From NCBI GenBank assembly GCA_965214615.1, contig OZ243952.1, positions 558,001 to 622,000 of the forward strand: a DNA stretch of 64,000 nt, in the 5' to 3' direction. Below are positions 63,559 through 64,000 of the stretch, piece after piece. Made by a program: the position numbers and the translations under genes. This DNA comes from CBDAUN01 sp965214615 (GTDB lineage: Bacteria; Pseudomonadota; Gammaproteobacteria; Arenicellales; JAJDZL01). Each line of letters opens with the position of its first letter. The stretch's first letter is position 1. A model generated the notes under the pieces. That model was given only the letters and a program-made list of their open reading frames with translations, ran no database searches and was not told the DNA's origin.

Positions 63559-64000
63559 ATGGATGACCAATTAGGTGCTCTCGTTGTAATATTTACCGAG
63601 TTCTACTATTGGCTCACTGTCGTCATAATGTTCCTGATTCACGTCGGGTTCTGCATGTACGAGGTAGGAGCTTCACGGCGCAAAAACCATGTTCATACAT
63701 TGATGAAGAACACAATGCTGATCCCGTTGGTGACGATTACGTTCTTTTTCTTTGGATGGTGGATTTATTTCGCCTTTCCAAACGGCCCCGGCATCATCGG
63801 CGGACTCGTAGAGTCGCCTCATGCTACGCCCAACAGTCTGCTCATGGGAGCTCACATGGGGGCTGGCGCTGATGGCTGGGAACGTATCAACGGCGTGTTC
63901 TGGGCAGCATTCCTGCTGTTTTCCTGGACTGCTGCATCAATTGTGTCGGGATCTGTCATTGAACGGATTCAGTCCGGAGGATTCTGGATTCTCGCGGTTG
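63559..64000 (+). CDS. amt: Ammonium transporter (Amt family), N-terminal part
   Basis: The first 147 codons from ATG 63559 (GGAGGAG in front); the gene runs off the window. Helix 1 (VVIFTEFYYWLTVVIMFLIH) and the GFCMYEVGASRRKNHVHTLMKN stretch match the Amt/Rh 'E.GA.R.KN....L.KN' region after TM1, followed by a Trp-rich second helix (TFFFFGWWIYFAFP). Transport of ammonium/ammonia across the inner membrane. GlnK is not in view. Confidence 0.88.
   Translation, partial: MDDQLGALVVIFTEFYYWLTVVIMFLIHVGFCMYEVGASRRKNHVHTLMKNTMLIPLVTITFFFFGWWIYFAFPNGPGIIGGLVESPHATPNSLLMGAHMGAGADGWERINGVFWAAFLLFSWTAASIVSGSVIERIQSGGFWILAV

Overview
The window is one continuous stretch of a bacterial chromosome, almost certainly from a proteobacterium and most likely a marine or host-associated gammaproteobacterium. 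The evidence is the rpsU-dnaG-rpoD block with a CAU-anticodon tRNA straight after rpoD, pdxA overlapping ksgA, a complete yejABEF operon, and tandem quaternary-amine (betaine) ABC transporters. No rRNA, CRISPR array, integrase gene or plasmid function is visible. The lineage is inferred from gene content only.

Positions 1-16.6 kb form an osmolyte region. They hold the tail of a Cys/Met-metabolism PLP enzyme, a DadA-like FAD oxidoreductase, a DoeB-like deacetylase, a flavin/Fe-S N-demethylase-type oxidoreductase, and two complete betaine-type ABC transporters. The first transporter is SBP-ATPase-fused double permease; the second is SBP-hairpin-ATPase-permease-permease. A DM13 protein and an amidinotransferase-fold enzyme lie between them. 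Together they suggest uptake of betaine/ectoine-like methylated amines for both osmoprotection and catabolism. From 16.6 to 23.9 kb there is housekeeping: arsC-like, GST, tsaD, rpsU, dnaG, rpoD and a tRNA-Ile2-type gene.

From 23.87 to 32.5 kb lies an AT-rich accessory island that starts at the 3' end of the tRNA. It contains at least three further scars of a tRNA 3' end (25.05, 26.0 and 29.3 kb), a DUF2188 gene plus a TIR/deoxyribosyltransferase-like gene, orphan defence-type genes (HEPN-like, AbiEi), fitAB-type, higBA (three copies at different stages of decay) and hipBA toxin-antitoxin loci, and two strong hairpins. There is no integrase, so the island reads as a series of integrated or eroded elements at one attachment site.

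From 32.6 to 51.7 kb the core resumes: an NCS2 permease, recQ, plsC-like, a MazG-like pyrophosphohydrolase, a fused alpha-beta glycyl-tRNA synthetase, an alpha/beta hydrolase, an LLM-class oxidoreductase, pdxA-ksgA, a double-CDGSH protein, moaB/moaA, a Nudix hydrolase and lutAB. A second accessory patch spans 51.7-55.8 kb: tacAT with a frameshifted toxin, an unknown 288-aa protein between direct repeats, and a decayed DUF4338 (DruA-like) element bounded by inverted repeats. The window closes with yejABEF (peptide uptake), an EamA transporter, tRNA-Lys and the start of an ammonium transporter.
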